A stretch of 13,676 nucleotides of DNA from an uncultured Rhodanobacteraceae bacterium (GTDB taxonomy: Bacteria; Pseudomonadota; Gammaproteobacteria; Xanthomonadales; Rhodanobacteraceae): contig CAJXGK010000018.1 in NCBI GenBank assembly GCA_913053815.1, positions 1 through 13,676 of the forward strand. The letters run 5' to 3'. Under the pieces are notes generated by a model, which worked only from the letters and a program-made list of their open reading frames with translations, had not been told where the DNA came from and searched no databases. Both the position numbers and the translations under genes were made by a program. This document shows positions 1 to 6,147 of this stretch, piece after piece (the stretch's first letter is position 1; every line of letters begins with the position of its first letter).

Positions 1-1492
1 ATTCCACCATATCGTTACGTTCCGGCTCGCCGTGTACCAGTACATCCAGACCGAGTTGCTGTTGTTTTTCAATGACCGCAGCAATCTGTGCCTGCATCTG
101 TTCAATGTATTCTTCTTCGCTGATCTCACCCTTGCGTCGGGCACGGCGGTGGCGGCGGATTTCATCGGTCTGCGGGAAGGAGCCGATGGTGGTGGTGGGA
201 TAGAGCGGCAGCTTCAGCCATTCGCGTTGCTTTTGGGCGCGTTGTGGATAGGGGCTGTGGCGTTGGGTCATTGGTTCATCAATCAGTTTCAGCCGTGCAC
301 GCACATCATCCCGACAGGTGAGGGGAGATTCATGGCGACTGCAGATAGCGGCGCGGGTGTTTTTCAGTTCCTGACTCACCGCATCATGTCCGGCGATCAG
401 CGCCTGCTTCAGTGTCGCCAGTTCGGTTATTTTCTGGCAGGCGAAGGCCAGCCAGGATTTCAGTTCAGGATCCAGTTTTGTTTCCTGCTGCAGATCGACC
501 GGCACATGCAGTAGCGAGCAGGAGGGTGCCAGCCAGAGGCGATCGTCCAGATGACGGCGCGCTTCATCCAGATACTGTAGGGCAGCATCGAGATTGGTAC
601 GCCAGATATTGCGCCCGTCGATGATGCCTAGTGAGAGTATTTTACAGGCGGGCAGCCAGTTCAGAACATCGCTGAGCTGTTGCGGCGCGCGCACGGCGTC
701 GATATGTAGACCGTCCACCGGCAATTGACAGGCAAGACGAGTATTTTCACCCAGTGCGCCGAAGTAGCTGGCCAGTAAAATTTTAAGTCCGCTGCCCTGC
801 AAGCGATGGTAAACCGACTTCAAGGCCTGTCGCCATTCGGGAGGCAGATCCAGCACCAGAATCGGCTCATCGATCTGCACCCACTCCACCCCCTGCTGTT
901 TCAGGCGATGCAGGATTTCTGCGTAAACCGGGAGTAATTGCTCCAGCAAGGCCAGTTTGTCGAATTTGCCCTCACGCACCTTGCCCAGCCACAACCAGGA
1001 CAGCGGACCCAGAATCACCGGTTTGACCGTATGACCCAATGCCTGCGCTTCTTCGATCTCGTCGAACAGTTTGCTGTCAGCCAGAGAAAACCCTTGTCCA
1101 GCATAAAATTCGGGTACGATGTAGTGATAATTACTGTCGAACCATTTGGTCATTTCACAGGCGGCAGCCGATTGTCCCGAGGGTGCACGTCCTCGCGCCA
1201 TACGAAACAGGGTGTCCAGATCGACCTGCTTATCATGCCAGTTGAAGCGCGGGGGCACCGCGCCGAGCAGCGCGCTCATGTCCAGCACCTGATCATAGAG
1301 AGAAAAATCCCCCACCGGGATCAGATCCAGTCCGGCTTCGGCCTGTATTTTCCAGTGTCGCTGGCGCAATTGTCTGCCACAGTCTTTCAGGGCGGTGGCA
1401 TCGATATCGCCACGCCAGTAAGCTTCCAGCGCTTTTTTAAGTTCGCGGCCTGCGCCGATACGGGGAAAACCGAGATTATGAATGCGGATCAT
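1..1492 (-). CDS. metE: Cobalamin-independent methionine synthase MetE, 3' end outside the window
   Basis: MetE transfers a methyl group from 5-methyltetrahydropteroyltri-glutamate to homocysteine in the last step of methionine synthesis, in the cytoplasm and without vitamin B12. The minus-strand frame is open from the ATG at 1492-1490 to the window edge, giving 497 codons of a protein usually about 750-760 residues long. It begins MIRIHNLGFPRIGAGRELKK, the standard MetE N-terminus, and later shows NYHYIVPEF, ASYFGALGEN, the linker TTTIGSFPQT and finally HGEPERNDMVE, where the C-terminal catalytic domain begins. The zinc ligands lie beyond the edge and cannot be checked. An AAGGAG ribosome binding site sits at 1500-1505, seven bases before the ATG. 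The gene diverges from metR, and the shared intergenic region carries two MetR-type boxes, so activation by MetR with homocysteine is likely. No cobalamin riboswitch is visible in its short leader. Confidence 0.97.
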   Translation of the reverse strand, partial: MIRIHNLGFPRIGAGRELKKALEAYWRGDIDATALKDCGRQLRQRHWKIQAEAGLDLIPVGDFSLYDQVLDMSALLGAVPPRFNWHDKQVDLDTLFRMARGRAPSGQSAAACEMTKWFDSNYHYIVPEFYAGQGFSLADSKLFDEIEEAQALGHTVKPVILGPLSWLWLGKVREGKFDKLALLEQLLPVYAEILHRLKQQGVEWVQIDEPILVLDLPPEWRQALKSVYHRLQGSGLKILLASYFGALGENTRLACQLPVDGLHIDAVRAPQQLSDVLNWLPACKILSLGIIDGRNIWRTNLDAALQYLDEARRHLDDRLWLAPSCSLLHVPVDLQQETKLDPELKSWLAFACQKITELATLKQALIAGHDAVSQELKNTRAAICSRHESPLTCRDDVRARLKLIDEPMTQRHSPYPQRAQKQREWLKLPLYPTTTIGSFPQTDEIRRHRRARRKGEISEEEYIEQMQAQIAAVIEKQQQLGLDVLVHGEPERNDMVE

Positions 1493-1535
1493 AGGGCAGC
1501 TCCTTGGCAAATAAGAGAGTGCGTTATTTGCGTGC

Positions 1536-1564
1536 AGTATCCGCTTCGATTAGCATTGAATCAA
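1536..1564 (-). promoter_or_regulatory. Candidate sigma-70 promoter for metE
   Basis: On the minus strand TTGATT (1564-1559) and GATACT (1541-1536) are separated by exactly 17 bases. Each matches four of six consensus positions. The -35 element overlaps the metE-proximal MetR box. This weak hexamer pair next to an activator site is what an activator-dependent promoter would look like, but it rests on pattern matching only. Confidence 0.35.
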
Positions 1565-1569
1565 TTTCA
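1557..1569. promoter_or_regulatory. MetR-type operator, box 1 (metE-proximal)
   Basis: The sequence TGAATCAATTTCA matches the MetR consensus TGAA-N5-TTCA perfectly. It lies between divergent metE and metR, where MetR sites are expected. Its centre is 31 bp from that of box 2, about three helical turns, so two MetR dimers could bind on the same face of the DNA. Confidence 0.7.
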
Positions 1570-1587
1570 TCTTTTTCATTAATTTAT

Positions 1588-1600
1588 TGAAATAAATTCA
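1588..1600. promoter_or_regulatory. MetR-type operator, box 2, next to the metR start codon
   Basis: TGAAATAAATTCA is a second perfect TGAA-N5-TTCA palindrome. It ends two bases before the GTG start of metR and occupies the place where a Shine-Dalgarno sequence would normally be. Bound MetR here would be expected to affect metR expression directly (autoregulation), in addition to any role at metE. Confidence 0.65.
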
Positions 1601-1602
1601 TT

Positions 1603-2571
1603 GTGTTTCTAGAATTACGTCATCTACGCTCGCTGAAAGTTATTGCCCGCAGCGCCACGCTGGCCCGGGCCGCCGAACAATTACACCTCACCCCCTCGGC
1701 TTTATCGCATCAGATTCGGGTGATTGAAGACTATTTTGAAGCGCCCCTATTCCTGCGTCAGCACAAGCCCCTGCGCCTGACCCGTGCCGGTGAGCAACTG
1801 GTGGCGCTGGCCGAGCAGGTGTTGCCAGCGGTGGAGCGCACCGAGAAAGCGTTGCGCGGTCTAGCTTTGGGGGAAAGTGGACGCTTGCATATCACCATTG
1901 AGTGCCACGCCTGTTTCGAGTGGTTACTGCCAACGTTGGAGCGTTACCGGCGGGACTGGCCCACTGTGGAAGTAGATATTCGCCTGGGGATGAGTTTCGC
2001 TCCGCTACCGGCCCTGACCCGGGGCGAGATCGATCTAGTCATCAGCTCAGATGCAGTGACCACCGTCGGGGTGCGTTTCGAGCCGATGTTCGCCTACGAG
2101 GCGCTCCTCGCGGTGGCCCGGGATCACCCGCTGGCGGGCAAGGCCTTTGTGAAGGCACAGGATCTGGCTGATGAGACCCTGATTATCTACCCGGTGGAGC
2201 GCGCCCGTCTGGATGTGTTCCGGCGTTTTCTGCAACCCGCCGGAGTCGAACCGGCCGCTGTGCGCCAGGCCGAGCTGACCAGCATGATCCTGCAACTGGT
2301 GGCAGTGCGTCAGGGCGTAGCGGTACTGCCCGACTGGGCGTTGCGCGAGGTTGTCGCCAGTGGACGACTAGCAACCTGCGCCCTGGGACCTGAGGGTATG
2401 CACGGCATGCTTTATGCTGCCGTGCGCGAGCAAGAGGTGAGTTTGCCCTATGTAAAGGCTTTTATTGCGCTGGCCCGGTCTCTGAACGGCAGTGATGATT
2501 TGCAGCTTAGCCGAAAATTGAAAAAAACAGGCAGTCAAGGCCATTCAGAACTGATCCCTTTAGAGAAGTAA
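1603..2571 (+). CDS. metR: LysR-family transcriptional regulator MetR
   Basis: MetR is the homocysteine-responsive activator of metE and other methionine genes. The 322-residue product begins MFLELRHLRSLKVIARSATL and has a LysR winged helix-turn-helix around residues 18-45 (AAEQLHLTPSALSHQIRVIE). The periplasmic-binding-like ligand domain follows, with ITIECHACFEWLLPTLE, EIDLVISSD and LIIYPVERARLDVFRRFLQP, all close to MetR rather than to a generic LysR protein. The start is a GTG at 1603. The frame has a stop at 1588, so no earlier ATG is possible, and the N-terminus aligns with known MetR proteins. No Shine-Dalgarno sequence is visible because an operator-like palindrome fills that position. 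Divergence from metE is the classical arrangement. Confidence 0.95.
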   Translation: MFLELRHLRSLKVIARSATLARAAEQLHLTPSALSHQIRVIEDYFEAPLFLRQHKPLRLTRAGEQLVALAEQVLPAVERTEKALRGLALGESGRLHITIECHACFEWLLPTLERYRRDWPTVEVDIRLGMSFAPLPALTRGEIDLVISSDAVTTVGVRFEPMFAYEALLAVARDHPLAGKAFVKAQDLADETLIIYPVERARLDVFRRFLQPAGVEPAAVRQAELTSMILQLVAVRQGVAVLPDWALREVVASGRLATCALGPEGMHGMLYAAVREQEVSLPYVKAFIALARSLNGSDDLQLSRKLKKTGSQGHSELIPLEK

Positions 2572-2810
2572 CTTAGAATCTACCTAGAAACCTTAATGCA
2601 TTGATACTACTGTACTAATTTGGTATTTTACCATATACATGGAACACAATAAATGAGTCCAACTCAGGAAAATGCGTGCCCCGATGATTCGTTATCGTAG
2701 CAGCCAGAGCAACTTTCTTTGACTGTTGTGTCTGGCCGTCAAGCTAGAGCACCTCGGCAAACAAGCCCGGTGACCTGGATCCACAGCATCTTTCTGATGA
2801 TAAACCTACT
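2572..2810. other. Intergenic stretch with no recognisable gene
   Basis: This segment between metR and the first copy of the inverted repeat holds no frame I recognise. It is AT-rich close to metR, and TGGTATTTTACCA (about 2620-2632) could form a small hairpin, but no T-run follows it. An open frame runs from 2719 into the repeat, yet its product resembles nothing known to me and its initiation context is poor. It may be decayed sequence from the same mobile elements. Confidence 0.4.
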
Positions 2811-2833
2811 GATCCTGTTGAGGATCTTTTTTT
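2811..2833 (+). terminator. Terminator-like hairpin with T-tract, left edge of the island
   Basis: GATCCT (2811-2816), a GTTG loop and AGGATC (2821-2826) form a 6-bp stem followed directly by seven T residues. It would stop transcripts coming from metR, whose stop codon is about 240 bp upstream. The same sequence forms the edge of the second, inverted repeat copy. Confidence 0.6.
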
Positions 2834-2960
2834 CGCTGGGTAAAAAGGAACTTACGGGGGATATATTGCGCGTTGGGAAGAGGCGGTTTCATTATCGACA
2901 AGCCCATCCGAGCGCCGCCGGGATGTTATGCCAACTCGTGGCTCCCTGACTTACAGAGCA
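2812..2960 (+). repeat. 149-bp inverted repeat, left copy
   Basis: Positions 2812-2960 match the reverse complement of 4478-4626 without any gap, with about 119 of 149 bases identical by hand alignment. The first 21 bases are identical, as is a long core around 2870-2880. Mismatches fall on all three codon positions, so this does not look like a conserved coding region. Homology stops sharply on the outer side (2811/4627) and fades inward after about 2965. This is typical of a mobile-element end present twice. The transposase remnant begins within a few bases of the inner edge. Confidence 0.8.
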
Positions 2961-2966
2961 GACCCG

Positions 2967-3127
2967 AGATAACGTCAGGTAGCGGAATTGGCCCGCTCCT
3001 TCTGTATCCGGTGGTAGCCATCGTCCTGGTCCCTGATGACCGAAAAGGCCATCACCTGAGTACCTGACAGGAACGCCGTGAGTGGCTCAATGGTCATTAA
3101 GTCTTCGAGACTCATGATGGTTTTCAT
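2967..3127 (-). pseudogene. Remnant of a transposase/integrase N-terminus, frameshifted and truncated
   Basis: On the minus strand, from an ATG at 3127, the frame reads MKTIMSLEDLMTIEPL followed by FLSGTQVMAFSVIRD and GYHRIQKE. I recognise this as the N-terminal region of integrase-core (rve, DDE) transposases of proteobacteria. Around 2988 the frame shifts: the expected continuation FRYLTLS is readable in the next frame at 2987-2967. After that, similarity ends at the boundary with the 149-bp repeat. No DDE catalytic core is present. I read it as an insertion sequence reduced by internal deletion and frameshift. The family assignment is from memory of the motif and has not been checked by a search. 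Confidence 0.55.
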
Positions 3128-3201
3128 CCTGCCATCATGAACACAACTCGTTCCCGCTTCCGCTTGCCCCAGACTCATTGCATATTGGGCATGGCCTGGG
3201 C

Positions 3202-3230
3202 TTGCCAAATTTCAAAAAAACCTATATCTT
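3202..3230 (+). promoter_or_regulatory. Candidate promoter of the riboswitch transcript
   Basis: TTGCCA (3202-3207, five of six consensus) and TATCTT (3225-3230, four of six) are separated by 17 bases. Initiation would fall at about 3237, one or two bases before the first P1 base of the riboswitch at 3239. That placement supports the call more than the hexamers do. Confidence 0.5.
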
Positions 3231-3238
3231 GTAGGTAA

Positions 3239-3427
3239 GCTACGGTTTGAACACCATATGTTGTGGTCGAAGTAAGAGGGAACCCGGTGTGAATCCGGGA
3301 CTGTCGCGCCGCGGTATAGGGGAACGAGGCCCACACGATGCCTAGGCATCGGGCACTGTCCGGTCACATGGACGGGAAGGAGGCCATTGGGTTGGCCGTG
3401 CCCCCAAGTCCGAATACCTGCCGTAGC
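3239..3427 (+). promoter_or_regulatory. Cobalamin riboswitch (adenosylcobalamin type) upstream of nrdD
   Basis: The element is an RNA aptamer for coenzyme B12 that turns off downstream expression when B12 is plentiful. GCTACGG (3239-3245) pairs perfectly with CCGTAGC (3421-3427) as the closing P1 stem. The conserved core GGGAA...CGGTGTGAATCCGG...CTG runs from 3278 to about 3303. GGGAAGG occurs near 3374. The B12 box AGTCCGAATACCTGCC lies at 3407-3422. A 16-nt perfect palindrome (3336-3351) can form a peripheral arm. All conserved blocks are present and in order, so the aptamer looks intact. B12 riboswitches are known upstream of B12-independent isozymes, including ribonucleotide reductase genes, which fits the nrdD start downstream. 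Confidence 0.9.
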
Positions 3428-3429
3428 CG

Positions 3430-3455
3430 CAATCGTCATTAAGACAATTGTTTTT
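3430..3455 (+). terminator. Intrinsic terminator of the riboswitch expression platform
   Basis: CAATCGTC (3430-3437) pairs with GACAATTG (3443-3450) across a 5-base loop, with one internal mismatch, and TTTTT follows. It starts three bases after the P1 stem, as expected if ligand binding controls transcription termination before nrdD. Confidence 0.65.
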
Positions 3456-3554
3456 CTGGGCCTTCGCGTCAAGGGCATCGGTGCGGGATTGTTTTTCTTC
3501 CTGTCTTGCTCTGCGTGCGCCTCGGTTTTCGCGCTATAAGGCAAGGAGATAGAG

Positions 3555-4139
3555 ATGACTTCCCAAGCCGCACCGAACACGGCGCAACACAAAGCGCGAT
3601 CGGTTGCCTTGCCCCCCCATATTCTGAAACGCAATCAGGAACGGGTCGCTTTCGACGCCGAGAAAATTGTGTCCGCCATCCTTGCCGCTGGCCGCGCCAG
3701 TGGTGAATTCGAACACGACGAAGCCCGTTTGCTGACGTCACAGGTCCTGAAAGTCATCCGCCACCGTTTTGGCAACAGCACCCCTCATATCGAACAGATT
3801 CAAGATGTCGTGGAACAGGTGCTGATCAGTTCCAACCATTACCTGAGCGCTCGTGCCTATATTGTCTATCGTGAACAGCATGGTCGCCTGCGCCAGAGCC
3901 GGCGCACATTGATTGATGTCAGCACCGCGATGGATGAGTATCTGGAACAACGCGACTGGCGAGTCAATGCCAACGCCAATCAGGACTGGGCTCGGCGCTG
4001 GCGCGTTGCCGGGATATGGGCTTTGCCACCGGCCTGCATACCGCCGGCAGCAGTCCATCACGGCTGCAACGAGTATTGCCGCAACTCGACTGGGTCGGCT
4101 TCGATGTCAAAGCACCGTTTGCCGACTACACGAATATAA
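3555..4139 (+). pseudogene. nrdD: Truncated nrdD (anaerobic ribonucleotide reductase): ATP-cone region fused out of frame to the nrdG remnant
   Basis: NrdD is the oxygen-sensitive class III ribonucleoside-triphosphate reductase, normally some 600-700 residues. Here only about the first 143 codons (3555-3983) are NrdD-like. An ATP-cone occupies roughly residues 22-112 (ILKRNQERVAFDAEKIVSAI through AYIVYREQHGRLR). The opening of the reductase domain follows, with MDEYLEQRDWRVNANANQ. The glycyl-radical domain, active-site cysteines and zinc site are all absent. After residue 143 the frame runs through nrdG DNA in the wrong frame, adding about 51 unrelated residues up to the stop at 4137-4139. 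AAGGAG at 3543-3548 is six bases before the ATG. No other stop or frameshift interrupts the retained part, so the deletion seems recent. A stable free ATP-cone protein could still be made, but reductase activity cannot. Confidence 0.85.
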
Positions 4140-4417
4140 CGGGTGTCCCCGGTAGTGGTGACAAGGCCCGCATCAGCCTGCAGCACCTGCTTGACAGCGG
4201 CGTGGCTTATGAAATGCGCACGACGGTTGATCCGCAGTTACTGAATCAAGACCAACTTCTGACGTTGGCGCTTGAACTTAAAGCACAGGGCGTCAATCGC
4301 TTTGTCCTGCAGCGATGCCGAACTGAAGAGCCCATGACACCCCCTGATCCGCTGGCGAATAAAAAACTGGTACAGGAGATCTCAGCTCTATTCGAGAAAT
4401 TTGAGCTGCGCGTCTAA
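3983..4417 (+). pseudogene. nrdG: Truncated nrdG (anaerobic RNR-activating radical-SAM protein), N-terminus deleted
   Basis: NrdG installs the glycyl radical on NrdD using S-adenosylmethionine and a 4Fe-4S cluster. The frame resumes at 3983 with GLGSALARCRDMGFATGLHT, typical of the middle of the protein, and continues through DWVGFDVKAPF, the NITGVPGSG stretch, VAYEMRTTVDP and FVLQRCRTEE to a normal-looking end (FEKFELRV). The first 75-80 residues, which carry the CxxxCxxC iron-sulfur motif, are missing, so it cannot be active. An in-frame ATG at 4016 gives 133 residues but lacks a convincing ribosome binding site. Its frame differs from that of nrdD', so no fusion protein results. The junction lies at about 3983, implying a deletion of roughly 2 kb if the two genes were originally adjacent. 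Confidence 0.85.
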
Positions 4418-4477
4418 AACCAGTATTGCTAAAGTGTTTGTTTGATAGTTTTGAGAATCACTGAAGTAAGTAGAGCC

Positions 4478-4626
4478 TGCTCAGTAAGTCAGGATGCCGC
4501 TGAGTAACATAAAATCTCGACGGCGATCGGATGAGCTTGCCGATCATGAAACCGCCCCTTCCCAACGCGCAATACAGCCACCATAAGCCACTTTTTACAA
4601 AGTACAAAAAAGATCCTCAACAGGAT
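4478..4626 (-). repeat. 149-bp inverted repeat, right copy
   Basis: This is the reverse-complement partner of 2812-2960, about 80% identical without gaps. Its outer end is the 21-base block identical in both copies, about 28 bp from the gcvPB stop codon. Its inner end is about 60 bp after the nrdG stop codon. No transposase sequence is recognisable next to this copy. The 4418-4477 stretch between nrdG and the repeat holds nothing I recognise. Confidence 0.8.
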
Positions 4627-4627
4627 A
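4605..4627 (-). terminator. Terminator-like hairpin downstream of gcvPB
   Basis: Read on the minus strand, ATCCT, a GTTG loop and AGGAT form a 5-bp stem followed by C and six T residues. It starts 27 bases past the gcvPB stop codon and coincides with the edge of the right repeat copy, so the gcvPB terminator seems to be supplied by the repeat. Confidence 0.55.
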
Positions 4628-4653
4628 TCCCCATGGCAAATGGGAAACACGTT

Positions 4654-6105
4654 CTATTCACGCCATGCCAGATCCAGCTGTCGGGCGGCCTTGACATCGT
4701 CAAGCCGTCGTACTGGAGTGGTACGTGGAGCCTGCTTGAAGGTCTCCGGATCGGCCTCGGCCTGTTTAAGTAGCAAAGCCATAATCTCGACAAAGTGATC
4801 AAGCGTGTCTTTACTCTCGGTCTCTGTGGGTTCGATCAGCAGACATTCAGGCACCAGCAATGGAAAATAATTAGTCGGGGAGTGAATGCCGTGATCCAGA
4901 AGTGCTTTAGAAAAATCCAGGGCGGTGACCCCATGTGCCTTCTTTTGCTTCTGGACACTGACAATGAATTCGTGACTGGCGCGGCGCTCTGGATAGGCCA
5001 GATCAAAGCCCACCTCGGCCAGTTTCATAGCCAGATAATTCGCGTTCAAAGTGGCGTATTCGGCAACCCGCCGTAAGCCTTCTCGTCCCAACATACGAGC
5101 ATAGACGTAGGCGCGCAGCAATATACCGGCATTCCCGGCAAAAGCGGAAAGGCGACCAATCGAAAGGGGGCGATCTTTCTTACGTACCCAGCCAAACATT
5201 CCATCGGCACGCTTTTCGACCATGGGAATCGGCAAGAAGGGTTGCAATCGTGCCGATACACCCACTGCCCCGGCTCCCGGTCCCCCTCCCCCATGCGGGG
5301 TCGAGAAAGTCTTGTGCAGATTCATGTGAATGGCATCGAAACCCATATCACCAGGGCGGACCTTGCCGAGTATCGCGTTGAGATTGGCCCCGTCGTAATA
5401 CAACAGCCCACCGGCCTCGTGAACCCGATGAGCGATCTCCTGGATGTGTCGTTCGAATACACCGATAGTGGAAGGGTTGGTCAACATGATTCCCGCCGTC
5501 TGCGGTCCGAGAACTTTCTTCAATGCCTCAATATCGAGGTCACCATCGCTCTTGGTGGGGACTTCTCGTACAATGCCGCCACACATGGACGCCGAAGCCG
5601 GGTTAGTCCCATGGGCGGCATCGGGCACGATGATCTCGCAGCGCTCGGCATCACCCCGATGGCGGTGATAGGCCATGATCATGGCCACCCCAGCGAGTTC
5701 TCCCTGGGCACCGGCCATCGGCGCCAGCGAGACCCCACCTTGCATTCCCGTCACGGCAGCGAGGATCTCTTGTAGCTCATACATGCAGCGCATAAATCCC
5801 TGACTCATTGACTCCGGTGCATACGGATGCCGATTCAAAAAACCATCCTGCATGGCCAGGGTATGGCAAGCCCGGGGATTGTATTTCATCGTGCACGAAC
5901 CGAGCGGGTAAAAGTTCGTGTCGATGGAGTAGTTCTTGCGGCTGAGATTAGTGTAATGACGCACCACATCCAGTTCAGAAACCTCGGGCAAACCGATCGG
6001 TGTGGTGCGCCGCAGAGCGACCGGAACATCTTCCGGCAAGTGACTTGCAGGGGGCCGTTGTGCCATAGCACAACGACCCGGCTTGGAATGTTCGTAGATC
6101 AACAT
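4654..6105 (-). CDS. gcvPB: Glycine dehydrogenase (decarboxylating) subunit 2, GcvPB
   Basis: GcvPB is the C-terminal half of the two-subunit glycine cleavage P-protein. With GcvPA it decarboxylates glycine using pyridoxal phosphate and passes the aminomethyl group to the lipoyl H-protein. The 483-residue product has the normal length. It shows [12 protein letters not shown] (residues 67-78), [10 protein letters not shown], the AHGTNPASA segment, [20 protein letters not shown], and the PLP-lysine region [18 protein letters not shown] with Lys265. I chose the ATG at 6105 because [11 protein letters not shown] matches the usual GcvPB start; a TTG 18 bases upstream is possible but less likely. 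The ribosome binding site is weak. The gene lies 42 bases behind the POT transporter gene on the same strand. The partner gcvPA, normally directly upstream, is not in the window, nor are gcvT or gcvH. Confidence 0.95.
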   Translation of the reverse strand: MLIYEHSKPGRCAMAQRPPASHLPEDVPVALRRTTPIGLPEVSELDVVRHYTNLSRKNYSIDTNFYPLGSCTMKYNPRACHTLAMQDGFLNRHPYAPESMSQGFMRCMYELQEILAAVTGMQGGVSLAPMAGAQGELAGVAMIMAYHRHRGDAERCEIIVPDAAHGTNPASASMCGGIVREVPTKSDGDLDIEALKKVLGPQTAGIMLTNPSTIGVFERHIQEIAHRVHEAGGLLYYDGANLNAILGKVRPGDMGFDAIHMNLHKTFSTPHGGGGPGAGAVGVSARLQPFLPIPMVEKRADGMFGWVRKKDRPLSIGRLSAFAGNAGILLRAYVYARMLGREGLRRVAEYATLNANYLAMKLAEVGFDLAYPERRASHEFIVSVQKQKKAHGVTALDFSKALLDHGIHSPTNYFPLLVPECLLIEPTETESKDTLDHFVEIMALLLKQAEADPETFKQAPRTTPVRRLDDVKAARQLDLAWRE

Positions 6106-6147
6106 GAGGCTTTGACTCAACAATAACTTGAAAGCAGAAGTGCACGA

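Noticed and set aside
32..1582. Open frames on the plus strand opposite metE, including those at 32-514 and 938-1582.
   Set aside because: They are antisense to a clearly conserved MetE frame, and their products resemble nothing known.
2719..2949. A 76-codon plus-strand ORF running into the left repeat.
   Set aside because: Mismatches between the two repeat copies show no codon-position bias, and the right copy has stops in the equivalent frame. No ribosome binding site or known family supports it.
3212..3634. A 140-codon minus-strand ORF across the riboswitch.
   Set aside because: It covers a structured RNA element and is antisense to the nrdD start. The riboswitch explains the conserved bases better.
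4016..4417. A separate functional 133-residue protein starting at the internal ATG of the nrdG remnant.
   Set aside because: It lacks the radical-SAM cysteine motif and a convincing ribosome binding site. A decayed gene fragment explains it.
5242..5775. A 177-codon plus-strand ORF opposite gcvPB.
   Set aside because: It is antisense to invariant GcvPB motifs, and its product has no recognisable family.
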